Origin: CAZCFB01 sp964511535
GTDB taxonomy: Bacteria > Myxococcota_A > Polyangia > GCA-2747355 > CAZCFB01
Reading direction: 5' to 3'
Length of the DNA stretch: 27,059 nucleotides
Assembly (NCBI GenBank): GCA_964511535.1
Contig: CAZEFW010000132.1
Coordinates: 1-27,059 of the forward strand
In this document: in pieces, positions 1 through 7,583 of the stretch
Numbering within the stretch: position 1 is the stretch's first letter
Layout: the number at the start of each line of letters is the position of its first letter
Program-made: the position numbers and the translations under genes
The notes under the pieces: model-generated
What the model saw: the letters and a program-made list of their open reading frames with translations, nothing else
The model's database searches: none
Told to the model about the DNA's origin: nothing

Positions 1-72
1 CTTCAGCTTCAGCTTCAGCTTCAGCTTCAGCTTCAGCCTCAGCCTCAGCTTCAGCTTCAGCTTCAGCTTCAG
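1..72. repeat. (CTTCAG)n hexanucleotide array
   Basis: Twelve uninterrupted 6-bp units run from the first base: six CTTCAG, two CCTCAG, four CTTCAG. The array touches the window edge and may be longer. A related but more degenerate array lies at 13605-13702, and in both places the array is followed by 8-bp repeats and a GC palindrome. Confidence 0.95.
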
Positions 73-80
73 TGGCTATC

Positions 81-126
81 AATTCTGGCACCCTGGCATT
101 CGGCGGCGCCAGCCGCCGCAGCTTCA
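81..126. repeat. 8-bp repeat units plus palindrome (REP-like element, copy 1)
   Basis: Units AATTCTGG (81-88) and CACCCTGG (89-96) lead in register into CATTCGGC (97-104), which begins a perfect 7-bp inverted repeat: CGGCGGC at 101-107, loop GCCA, GCCGCCG at 112-118. A CTTCAG follows at 122-127. The same order (8-mers, CATTC, palindrome, CTTCAG) recurs at 13711-13778, so this looks like a dispersed element. It sits downstream of the P1 peptidase stop; no T-run follows it in the direction of that gene, so a classical terminator role is not supported. Confidence 0.7.
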
Positions 127-217
127 GCGTGATATGGCCCCGGTCGAGGCTGGCGAAGGCGCGGGGCTCGCCGATGTGAGTCCGGCCTCCTGGCCGAAAG
201 CTACCTGGCGCTTTCTG

Positions 218-1222
218 TCATTGCGCCGGCTGCTCCAGCGCGTGACAGCTCGGCAGCCCGCCGGCTCCCTCCGCGCTCATGCACGCATCCACGATGGCGC
301 CTGTCAGCGCGTCCCGCGCCAGCACCGCCAGCCTGTGCAGCGACGCCTCGTGATCCCCGTCGGTGGCCCACGCTCCGGTGGAGGCGGCGAACACCAGGTC
401 GCCGTCATGGCGGGTGAAGGGCGGATCGATGAGGCGGGGCAGGGCGGCCGCCGCCTGCTCGGCCAGCCAGCTCGCCTCCACCCGGGTCAGCGTCATGTTG
501 GTGGCCACTAGGCAGAGGGTGGTGTTGTGGTGCAGCGGCGCGCACTCGGCCCCGGCCCGGATGGCCGCGGCGGTGCCCACCAGCCGGGACGAGTCGGGCG
601 CCGCGCGCGCCCCCGCCAGCAGCTGGCCGTTCCGGGGCGACAGGACATCGCCCACCGGGTTGAGCACCGCCAGGGCCGCCACCTGCAGACCCTCTGGCGT
701 GGACACTCCTGCGTTGCCCAGGCCGGTCTTGGTGGCGCACGGCACGCCCAGCAGCTTGCCAGCGCTCACGCCGGCGCCGGCCCCCACGAGCCCCGAGGCC
801 GGCGGCGCCTGGCCCAGCGCGGCGTCCGCTGCCTGCCAGCCCATGGCCTCGTCCGGTCGGCGCGAGCTCTGGCCCAGGTTCAGGTCGTACACCACCGCGC
901 CGCCCACGATGGGCACCAGCCCGGCGAAGGTCTTGTGGCCGATCCCCGCCTGCTCCAGGCGCCCGACCACGCCAGTGGCCGCGGCGAGGCCGAAGGCGCT
1001 GCCGCCCGAGAGGCACACGCCGTGGACCCGCTGCACCACATGCCGCGGCGTGAACGCCGCCAGCTCCCGGGAGCCGGTGGCCACGCCCACCGCCGCGTGA
1101 CCGGCCACCGCACCCTCGGAAAAGACGGCCGCCGTGCAGCCGGTCAGGGCGTCGGGGTCGGTGGCATGTCCCACGAGGACGCCGGGGATGTCGGTGACGC
1201 TCTTGCATGTGGCCGTCGCCAT
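218..1222 (-). CDS. P1 family (DmpA/S58-type) self-processing aminopeptidase
   Basis: A 334-residue protein of the P1/DmpA family, N-terminal nucleophile hydrolases that cleave themselves into two chains and then act as aminopeptidases or amidases on small peptides. Visible family features are the Gly-rich LSGGSAFGL stretch (residues 71-79), the NLGQSSRRP region near 115-123, and HHNTTLCLVATN near 231-242, where cleavage before a Thr (about 234) would expose the nucleophile. No signal peptide is seen, so a cytoplasmic location is likely. The ATG at 1222 has a good GGAG six bases upstream. It lies 8 bp after the stop of the preceding glycine-rich lipoprotein gene, so it is probably the last gene of a three-gene operon. 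The natural substrate is unknown. Confidence 0.9.
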   Translation of the reverse strand: MATATCKSVTDIPGVLVGHATDPDALTGCTAAVFSEGAVAGHAAVGVATGSRELAAFTPRHVVQRVHGVCLSGGSAFGLAAATGVVGRLEQAGIGHKTFAGLVPIVGGAVVYDLNLGQSSRRPDEAMGWQAADAALGQAPPASGLVGAGAGVSAGKLLGVPCATKTGLGNAGVSTPEGLQVAALAVLNPVGDVLSPRNGQLLAGARAAPDSSRLVGTAAAIRAGAECAPLHHNTTLCLVATNMTLTRVEASWLAEQAAAALPRLIDPPFTRHDGDLVFAASTGAWATDGDHEASLHRLAVLARDALTGAIVDACMSAEGAGGLPSCHALEQPAQ

Positions 1223-1230
1223 GTTCGCTC

Positions 1231-2658
1231 CTACCAGGTGCCAGGCTTGCTGCTCTTGCTGGGCAGCGGTGAGATTCGATCGGAACCGGTGATCGTGACG
1301 TTTGGCGCGTTGATCCGGATCCGCCCCACGCCGCCGCCCGCGCCGCCGCTGTAGCTGGTGTAGCCATAGCCGGGGGAGCCGTTACCGGCCTTCAGCCCGC
1401 CGCCGTTGCCGCCGCTGCCCGCGGCGAAGCCCTGACCCCCGCCTGCCACCTGGGCGCCGAGCAGGCCGTGGTTGCCATCCTTGCCCTTGACCGAGCCCGC
1501 GCCCGAGCCGCCCCCTCCGCCGTTGGCTGCCACCTCGCCGGTGACTTTGACCCACGCCGCCTCCAGCAGGATGGCGCCGCCCGAGCCGCCGCCGCCGCCG
1601 CCGCCGTTGTAGGGCGCGCCGCCGCCGCCCGCGCCGCCGGTGTTGATGCTGCCGCTGATGGTCAGGTTGCCGTTGGTGGACAGCTGCAGCGCGCCGCCGC
1701 CCCCGCCGCCCGAGCCGCCCATGCCTCCCAGCCCGCCGAGGTTGGCGTGTCGGCCCTCACCCGCGCCGCCGCCGCAGCCGCCGTACAGCGGCGTGAGGTT
1801 CGCGGCGCCGTGGGTGATCCCCCCCTTGCCGCCCAGCAGCGAGCCCGCGTACCCTCCGCTGCCCCCGGGGCCGCCCCGGCCGCCGCCCCCGCCGCCCGTG
1901 GCGCGCGCCACCGAGGAGGAGTTGAGCCCGTGGCGCCCCTCGCCGCCGTAGCAGGTGACGCCGTTGGTGCCAGCCACGCCGCCTTTGCGCCCCCCCGCGC
2001 CGGCCTTGAAACCAGCCGCCGGCAGCACCACCTCGCCCTCGATGTCCAGGCCTGCCCGGGTATAGATCGCCAGGGCTCGCGAACCCTCCACCAGCAGCTT
2101 GGTGCCCTTGGTCACCCGCAGCGAGTCCAGCGCGATGACCGACAGCCCCGGGACACCGGCGGGCTGGGCCACCACCGCCCAGTAGGTGCCGCCGTACACC
2201 CCCGACTTGTTGCCCGGCCGATGGGTCGAGGCGCCCTGCTTGATGGACCCCGTGTCTGTGTCGATGACCATGGGCCCTGCGCCCACCTTGGAGGAGAGGG
2301 TCAGGCTCAGCTTGTCGAAGAAGGCGCCGACGCCGATGTTGGAAGGGCGCAGCCGGTTGCAACGCTTGAGCTTGTGGTTGCAGCCGAACACACAGTTCTG
2401 CCCCTTGCACGGGTTGCCCAGATCGTGGGGGCTCATGTCCGCGCGGGTGTCAGGCGCCGGCCCATCGGGGCGGGGGCCGTCCTGTCGGGCGTCGGCCGGG
2501 GCTCCGTCCCGCCGCGCGGCATCGCCGCCGGTGTCCCCGTCCAGCTGCGCGCTGTCCGGCATCGCGCCGGCGTCGGCGCCCCTGCGGGTCAGATCATGGG
2601 GGCAGCCCGCAACGGAGAGGCAGAGGCCTGCCAGGGAGACCCAGCGGATCAACGTCAT
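1231..2658 (-). CDS. glycine-rich lipoprotein, paralogue of the upstream gene
   Basis: 475 residues. A short hydrophobic leader ends in a lipobox (SVAGC, Cys19), so it should be a lipid-anchored envelope protein. After Cys come PHDLTRRG and an Asp/Pro-rich linker (to about residue 80), a small Cys-rich patch (CKGQNCVFGC), a non-repetitive domain of about 130 residues, then a long glycine-rich part with GSGGAILLEA, VAANGGGGG and a closing GRIRI segment. This pattern is known from predicted myxobacterial surface proteins, but I know of no assigned function. It is a clear paralogue of the 530-residue neighbour (same PHDLTR after Cys, same Cys-rich patch, same Gly/GRIRI end); the two are 7 bp apart. 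Antisense ORFs here are shadows of the GGC/GGG codons. Confidence 0.9.
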   Translation of the reverse strand: MTLIRWVSLAGLCLSVAGCPHDLTRRGADAGAMPDSAQLDGDTGGDAARRDGAPADARQDGPRPDGPAPDTRADMSPHDLGNPCKGQNCVFGCNHKLKRCNRLRPSNIGVGAFFDKLSLTLSSKVGAGPMVIDTDTGSIKQGASTHRPGNKSGVYGGTYWAVVAQPAGVPGLSVIALDSLRVTKGTKLLVEGSRALAIYTRAGLDIEGEVVLPAAGFKAGAGGRKGGVAGTNGVTCYGGEGRHGLNSSSVARATGGGGGGRGGPGGSGGYAGSLLGGKGGITHGAANLTPLYGGCGGGAGEGRHANLGGLGGMGGSGGGGGGALQLSTNGNLTISGSINTGGAGGGGAPYNGGGGGGGSGGAILLEAAWVKVTGEVAANGGGGGSGAGSVKGKDGNHGLLGAQVAGGGQGFAAGSGGNGGGLKAGNGSPGYGYTSYSGGAGGGVGRIRINAPNVTITGSDRISPLPSKSSKPGTW

Positions 2659-2665
2659 GGAGCGA

Positions 2666-4258
2666 TCACCACTTGTTGACCTTGGCGCTCGAAATGGCGG
2701 CCGGAGAGGCGTTGCTGTTGCCGATGGTCACGGAGGGAGAGTTGATCCGGATCCGCCCCGCGCCGCCCCCGCCGCCGCCGCCGAAGATGCTGTAGGTGTG
2801 CCCGTTGAAGCTCACGGTCTCCTTGAGCGCTCTGCCCGCGCCGCCGCGAGCGTAATACTTCCGGTACCCGCCCTGGGCCTGGGTCAGCCCGGCGCGGCCC
2901 GGCTCACCCCCGGGGGATTTGTAGCCGCCGCCGCACCCGCCGCCGCCGCCGTTGGCTGCGAGCACCCCCGCGACGGAGACGGTGATCCCCTCCAGCAAGA
3001 TGGCGCCGCCGCTCCCGCCGCCGCCGCCGCCGCCGTTGAGATAGGTGCCGCCGCCCCCTCCGCCCGGGGTGAGCACGAAGCCGCCCACGTTGACCGTGCC
3101 CTGGGAGGACATCTGGATGGCCCCGCCGCCGCCGCCGTGGGCGCCGTAGGTGCCCGATCCTCCGCCGCCGGCCGCGCCGCCGCACCCGCCGAAGAGCGGC
3201 GTGAGGTGCGCGTAGCCGTTGGACTTGCCGCCGGCGCCGCCCGGCGCCTTGTAGTGTGGCGTGCCGCCCTTTCCAGCGGGCGTCCCGCGCCCGCCGCCGC
3301 CGCCGCCGCCCCGGTACCCGGCCCATCCCCCGCCGCCGGCCCCCTGGCCGCCGTAGCAGGACGCGCCGGCGATTCCGTCCTTGGCGCCGCCGTAATACCC
3401 GCCCGCCCCCGGGATGTTGCCCGACGGCTGGGTGAACAGGGTGCCCATGACGGAGATGCCGGTCTTGCTGTATATGCCGAGGGGGTAGGCGCCCACCACC
3501 TGCACCTTGGCGCCCGAAGGGATCCAGAACGAAGCCACCGCGAACAGCGAGATGGCAGGGTACCCCTTGGGCTGGGTGTAGAAGCCCCAGTAGATGCCGT
3601 TGACCAGCCCCTTCTTGTTGGCGGGCCGGATCACCTTGGCGCCGCTGGTGATGGCGCCGTTGGTGGTGTTGATTATGGTGACGGCGCCGGGGGGCGCCTT
3701 GAGCGTCACGAGCTTGAGCGGGTGGATCCCCTTGACGCTGAAGTTCGTCGGCGCCAGCAGGTAGCAGCGGTTCTCAGTAACGTTGCAGCCCAGGGGGCAG
3801 GTCAGCCCGAAGCAGGGCGGCGGCTTAAGGTCGGGCCAGGGCGTGGTGTCGGGCCAGGGCTGCAGATCGGGCCAGGGCTGCAGATCGGGCCAGAGCTGCA
3901 GATCGGGCCAGGGCTGCAGATCGGGCCAGGGCGCCGTGTCCGGCGGGATCGGCTGATCTACCGGCGCCACGAGATCCGGCGGCGTCGGCGCGTCCGGGCG
4001 CTGGCCCTGGTCCCGGACGTCGGGCAGGAGCGCGCGGTCTGGCGGCGGCTGCCCCTCGTCTGCTGGCGCCAGGTCCGGCGGTCCGGCGTCCGGCCCTGCC
4101 TCGTCGGTGGAGCGGTCCAGGAGCGAATCCATGGCGGCGTCCGCGAGGCCGTGGTCCGCCGCCGCCGCGTCGCCGCCCGTGCGAGTCAGGTCATGGGGGC
4201 AGGCCGCCACCAGGGGGGCGAGGAGCAGCACCAGCACCTGTCGCAATGGGCTCGCCAT
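2666..4258 (-). CDS. glycine-rich lipoprotein with hexapeptide-repeat linker
   Basis: About 530 residues from the ATG at 4258. An upstream extension to 4363 is rejected because only the 4258 start places a leader before the lipobox LVAAC (Cys20). The linker after PHDLTRTGG is rich in Asp and Pro and includes about five hexapeptides of the type PWPDLQ, encoded by an 18-bp DNA repeat. Then follow a small Cys-rich patch (CFGLTCPLGC), a domain of about 130 residues, and a glycine-rich half containing GSGGAILLEG, LAANGGGGG and GRIRINSPSV. First gene of the probable operon with the paralogue and the P1 peptidase; divergent from the PEP synthase regulator. Predicted outer-membrane or surface location; function unknown. 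Confidence 0.9.
   Translation of the reverse strand: MASPLRQVLVLLLAPLVAACPHDLTRTGGDAAAADHGLADAAMDSLLDRSTDEAGPDAGPPDLAPADEGQPPPDRALLPDVRDQGQRPDAPTPPDLVAPVDQPIPPDTAPWPDLQPWPDLQLWPDLQPWPDLQPWPDTTPWPDLKPPPCFGLTCPLGCNVTENRCYLLAPTNFSVKGIHPLKLVTLKAPPGAVTIINTTNGAITSGAKVIRPANKKGLVNGIYWGFYTQPKGYPAISLFAVASFWIPSGAKVQVVGAYPLGIYSKTGISVMGTLFTQPSGNIPGAGGYYGGAKDGIAGASCYGGQGAGGGGWAGYRGGGGGGGRGTPAGKGGTPHYKAPGGAGGKSNGYAHLTPLFGGCGGAAGGGGSGTYGAHGGGGGAIQMSSQGTVNVGGFVLTPGGGGGGTYLNGGGGGGGSGGAILLEGITVSVAGVLAANGGGGGCGGGYKSPGGEPGRAGLTQAQGGYRKYYARGGAGRALKETVSFNGHTYSIFGGGGGGGAGRIRINSPSVTIGNSNASPAAISSAKVNKW
3831..3938 (-). repeat. 18-bp in-frame tandem repeat (PWPDLQ linker)
   Basis: Four near-identical 18-bp units (3849-3866, 3867-3884, 3885-3902, 3903-3920; one G-to-A change in the third) with a diverged unit on each side. 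The period is a multiple of three, so copy-number change keeps the lipoprotein frame and only alters linker length. Confidence 0.9.
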
Positions 4259-4337
4259 GCACCCATGATACTCGTACCATCGGTGGCGGTCACCACGGCA
4301 GGTGCGAAGCCGCGGGACCTGCTGCCCGGAGCAACCC

Positions 4338-5171
4338 ATGAGCGAATCGATCCCTACCCCCACAATCTACGCGGTCTCCGACGCGCGGGGCGCCACCTGC
4401 GAGCGCGTGGTGGCCTCGGCCCTGGCCCAGTTCCCCGACGCCAACTACCGGCTCGTTCGCCAGCACGAGGTGTCCACCGTCGAGCAGATCCGGGCGGTGG
4501 TCACCCGCGCGGCAGAGTCTCAGGACAGCTTGATCTTCTACACCCTGGTGCAGGCGGAGATGCGCCAGGGGCTGCGGGACGCCGCGCGGGAGCAGAACGT
4601 GCCGGTGGTGGATGTCATCGGCCCGGCCTTCACGGCGCTGCATGACCTGTTTCACCGCACCCCCGCCTCGATCCCGGGGTTGCTGTACAAGAGCCACCCC
4701 GAGCACTTCGACATGATGGAGGCCATCGAGTACACCCTGTCCCACGACGACGGCTCCAAGCCTCACGAAATGGACAGGGCCCACGTGGTGCTGGTGGGGG
4801 TGAGCCGGGCGGGCAAGAGCTCCACGGCTTATTACCTGGCGTACCACGGGGTGAAGGTGGCCAACATCCCGCTGGTCCCCGGCATCCGGCCGCCGGCCCA
4901 GCTGCTGGAGATGGACCCGCGACGCGTGGTGGGCATCCGCGTCAACCGCTCGCGGCTGCGCAGCATCCGCGCATCCAGGGCCGCCACCATGGGCGTGGTC
5001 CCGGGCGGGTACCTGGACGAGCGCGAGATCAACCTCGAGCTGCGCTACGTCAACGGGCTGATCGAGAAGCACGGCTGGCACATCGTGGACGCCTCGTACC
5101 AGGCAGTGGAGGAGGTGGCCAAGCAGGTAATAAAGATCTGCGGCCTGCACGCGAGCCTGCCGAAGCTGTGA
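4338..5171 (+). CDS. pyruvate,phosphate dikinase / PEP synthase regulatory protein (bifunctional kinase-pyrophosphorylase)
   Basis: 277 residues, the usual length of the DUF299/PPSR family. These enzymes switch PEP synthase or pyruvate phosphate dikinase off by ADP-dependent threonine phosphorylation and on again by phosphate-dependent dephosphorylation. Visible marks: N-terminal IYAVSDARGAT (residues 10-20), the central HPEHFDMMEAIEYTLSHDDG region (120-139), the P-loop GVSRAGKSS (154-162), and the C-terminal RYVNGLIEKHGW segment. The ATG at 4338 has a GGAG six bases upstream; a GTG at 4302 would add an unrelated 12 residues. No ppsA or ppdK is in the window, so which target it controls cannot be told. 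Faces mazG with a 21-bp gap. Confidence 0.93.
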   Translation: MSESIPTPTIYAVSDARGATCERVVASALAQFPDANYRLVRQHEVSTVEQIRAVVTRAAESQDSLIFYTLVQAEMRQGLRDAAREQNVPVVDVIGPAFTALHDLFHRTPASIPGLLYKSHPEHFDMMEAIEYTLSHDDGSKPHEMDRAHVVLVGVSRAGKSSTAYYLAYHGVKVANIPLVPGIRPPAQLLEMDPRRVVGIRVNRSRLRSIRASRAATMGVVPGGYLDEREINLELRYVNGLIEKHGWHIVDASYQAVEEVAKQVIKICGLHASLPKL

Positions 5172-5192
5172 TGTTCTCCTGACGAGCTGAAG

Positions 5193-6023
5193 CTAGCCTT
5201 CCCGGCCCTTCGCTTCCTCCCACAGCCGGTCCAGCTCCTCCAGCCCCGCCTCCTCCATCTTCTCCCCCCGCCCCTCCAGTATGTCCTCAATGTACCGGAA
5301 CCGGTCCATGAACCGGCCGGTGGTCCTGCGCAGAGCGTCCTCCGGCTCCACGCCCAGCTTGCGCGCCCAGTTGACCACCGCGAACAGCAGGTCTCCCACC
5401 TCGTCGGCGGCCGCCTCCCGGTCCCCCGCGAGGACCGCCTGATCCGCCTCCGCCAGCTCCTCGTCCACCTTCTCGCGCGCTCCCGCTGCGTCAGGCCAGT
5501 CGAAGCCCACCTTGGCCGCCCGCTCGGTGAGCCGGTGCGCCCGTTGCAGCGCGGGCATTGCGGTGGGGACGCCGGCCAGCACGCTGCGCCGCTCGCCGCC
5601 GCGCTCCTGCTGCTTGATGCGCTCCCAGTTGGCCAGCACCTGGTCTGCGCCGTCCACCTCCACATCGCCGAACACGTGCGGGTGGCGCCGGATCAGCTTC
5701 TCACCGGCGCCCCTGACGATGTGCTCCATCTGTACGCCGCCCAGCGCCGCCTGGAAAACCAGGATGTAGAGCACGTCCCCCAGCTCTTCGCCGAGGTGAG
5801 CCCGATCCTGCTCCTCGATGGCCTCGCAAACCTCGTAGGCCTCCTCCAGCAGGTAGTGCTTGACGCTCTGCAGGGTCTGCTTGCGGTCCCAGGGGCAGCC
5901 GTCCGGCCCGAGCAGGGTCTGGATGATGGCCACCAGCCAGGGCAGGGTGCCAGGCTCGTGGTCCGCCAGCGTCCGGGCCTGGCCAGGGGTCGCGGCGTCG
6001 TCCTGGGGTCTCTCATCGCTCAT
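5193..6023 (-). CDS. mazG: nucleoside triphosphate pyrophosphohydrolase MazG
   Basis: 276 residues from the ATG at 6023; the longer ORF to 6128 adds an unlikely N-terminus. MazG hydrolyses (d)NTPs to NMP and pyrophosphate, as house-cleaning and in stress control. The hallmark GPDGCPWDRKQT (about residues 39-50) is followed by LLEEAYEVCEAIEE and ELGDVLYILVF, the EExxE...ExxD metal site of the first all-alpha domain. A second, similar pair (KVDEELAEADQA and ADEVGDLLFAVVN) marks the C-terminal domain. Two-domain length and order match the E. coli-type protein. Transcribed away from the yjbQ-phoH-pgpH-ybeY cluster. Confidence 0.95.
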   Translation of the reverse strand: MSDERPQDDAATPGQARTLADHEPGTLPWLVAIIQTLLGPDGCPWDRKQTLQSVKHYLLEEAYEVCEAIEEQDRAHLGEELGDVLYILVFQAALGGVQMEHIVRGAGEKLIRRHPHVFGDVEVDGADQVLANWERIKQQERGGERRSVLAGVPTAMPALQRAHRLTERAAKVGFDWPDAAGAREKVDEELAEADQAVLAGDREAAADEVGDLLFAVVNWARKLGVEPEDALRRTTGRFMDRFRYIEDILEGRGEKMEEAGLEELDRLWEEAKGREG

Positions 6024-6052
6024 GCGCTTTGTCCTTGTCTGAAAGGGCATTC

Positions 6053-6061
6053 TGGTACACT
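6053..6061 (+). promoter_or_regulatory. possible extended -10 promoter for the yjbQ-ybeY cluster
   Basis: TGGTACACT carries a TGn extension before a TACACT hexamer in the only intergenic space before the four-gene cluster. A TTGTCT lies 15 bases upstream at 6035-6040, short of the usual 17. Predicted from sequence only. Confidence 0.3.
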
Positions 6062-6076
6062 TTTTCCTCCCCGTCA

Positions 6077-6096
6077 CGACGGGAGACGACCCGTCG
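6077..6096 (+). promoter_or_regulatory. leader stem-loop upstream of yjbQ
   Basis: CGACGGG (6077-6083) and CCCGTCG (6090-6096) form a perfect 7-bp stem with loop AGACGA, 14 bases before the GAGGAG ribosome site. No T-run follows, so it is not a simple terminator. It may only be a structured leader. Confidence 0.35.
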
Positions 6097-6119
6097 CAGG
6101 GGAGCGGAGCGAGGAGAAC

Positions 6120-6536
6120 GTGATACACACCTACGAACTGTCCCGGCAGACCACCAGCGGCACGGACGTGCTCGACCTGACCGATGACCTGGCGCAGAAG
6201 GTGCGCGAATCAGGGGTGACCCAGGGCCAGGTGCTCGTGTTCACGCCGGGCTCCACCGCGGCCATCACCACCATCGAGTTCGAGTCGGGGGTCATCGCCG
6301 ACCTGAAGGCCGCCATCGAGCGCATGGCGCCGCTGGACATGCACTACGCGCACGACGCCCGCTGGCACGACGGCAACGGCTACTCCCATGTCCGCTCGGC
6401 CCTCGTGGGCGGATCTTTCACCGTGCCGGTGGTGGACGGTCGGCTCGTGCTCGGGACCTGGCAGCAGGTGGTCCTGCTCGACTTCGACAACCACGGGCGC
6501 ACCCGCCGCATCGTCGCCCAGGTCTCCGGCGAGTAG
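6120..6536 (+). CDS. YjbQ family protein (secondary thiamine-phosphate synthase enzyme family, UPF0047)
   Basis: 138 residues starting at GTG 6120 (a GAGGAG lies three bases upstream; no ATG fits the family's N-terminus). The family signature WHDGNGYSHVRSALVGGS (about residues 82-99) and the TPGSTAAITTIE stretch (42-53) are clear. The usual family form is HSTAAL in the latter; here Pro-Gly replaces the His position, which may weaken the proposed metal or ligand site. YjbQ proteins show weak thiamine-phosphate synthase activity, but their main role is not settled. The next gene (phoH) starts 5 bp after the stop, so it is likely cotranscribed. Confidence 0.87.
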   Translation: MIHTYELSRQTTSGTDVLDLTDDLAQKVRESGVTQGQVLVFTPGSTAAITTIEFESGVIADLKAAIERMAPLDMHYAHDARWHDGNGYSHVRSALVGGSFTVPVVDGRLVLGTWQQVVLLDFDNHGRTRRIVAQVSGE

Positions 6537-6541
6537 CTCTG

Positions 6542-7543
<1,002 letters not shown>

Positions 7544-7583
7544 TCCACTGTACCCTTGAGCATTCGCCCGAGGCGAAAGTCCA

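Noticed and set aside
1..72. CRISPR array
   Set aside because: Units are 6 bp with no unique spacers; a simple tandem repeat.
1468..2679. Long plus-strand ORFs antisense to the glycine-rich lipoproteins
   Set aside because: Ala/Pro/Arg-rich shadows of glycine codons; no domain, and the minus-strand frames carry lipoboxes and linked paralogy.
4302..4337. N-terminal extension of the PEP synthase regulator from GTG 4302
   Set aside because: ATG 4338 has a good ribosome site and matches the family's usual start.
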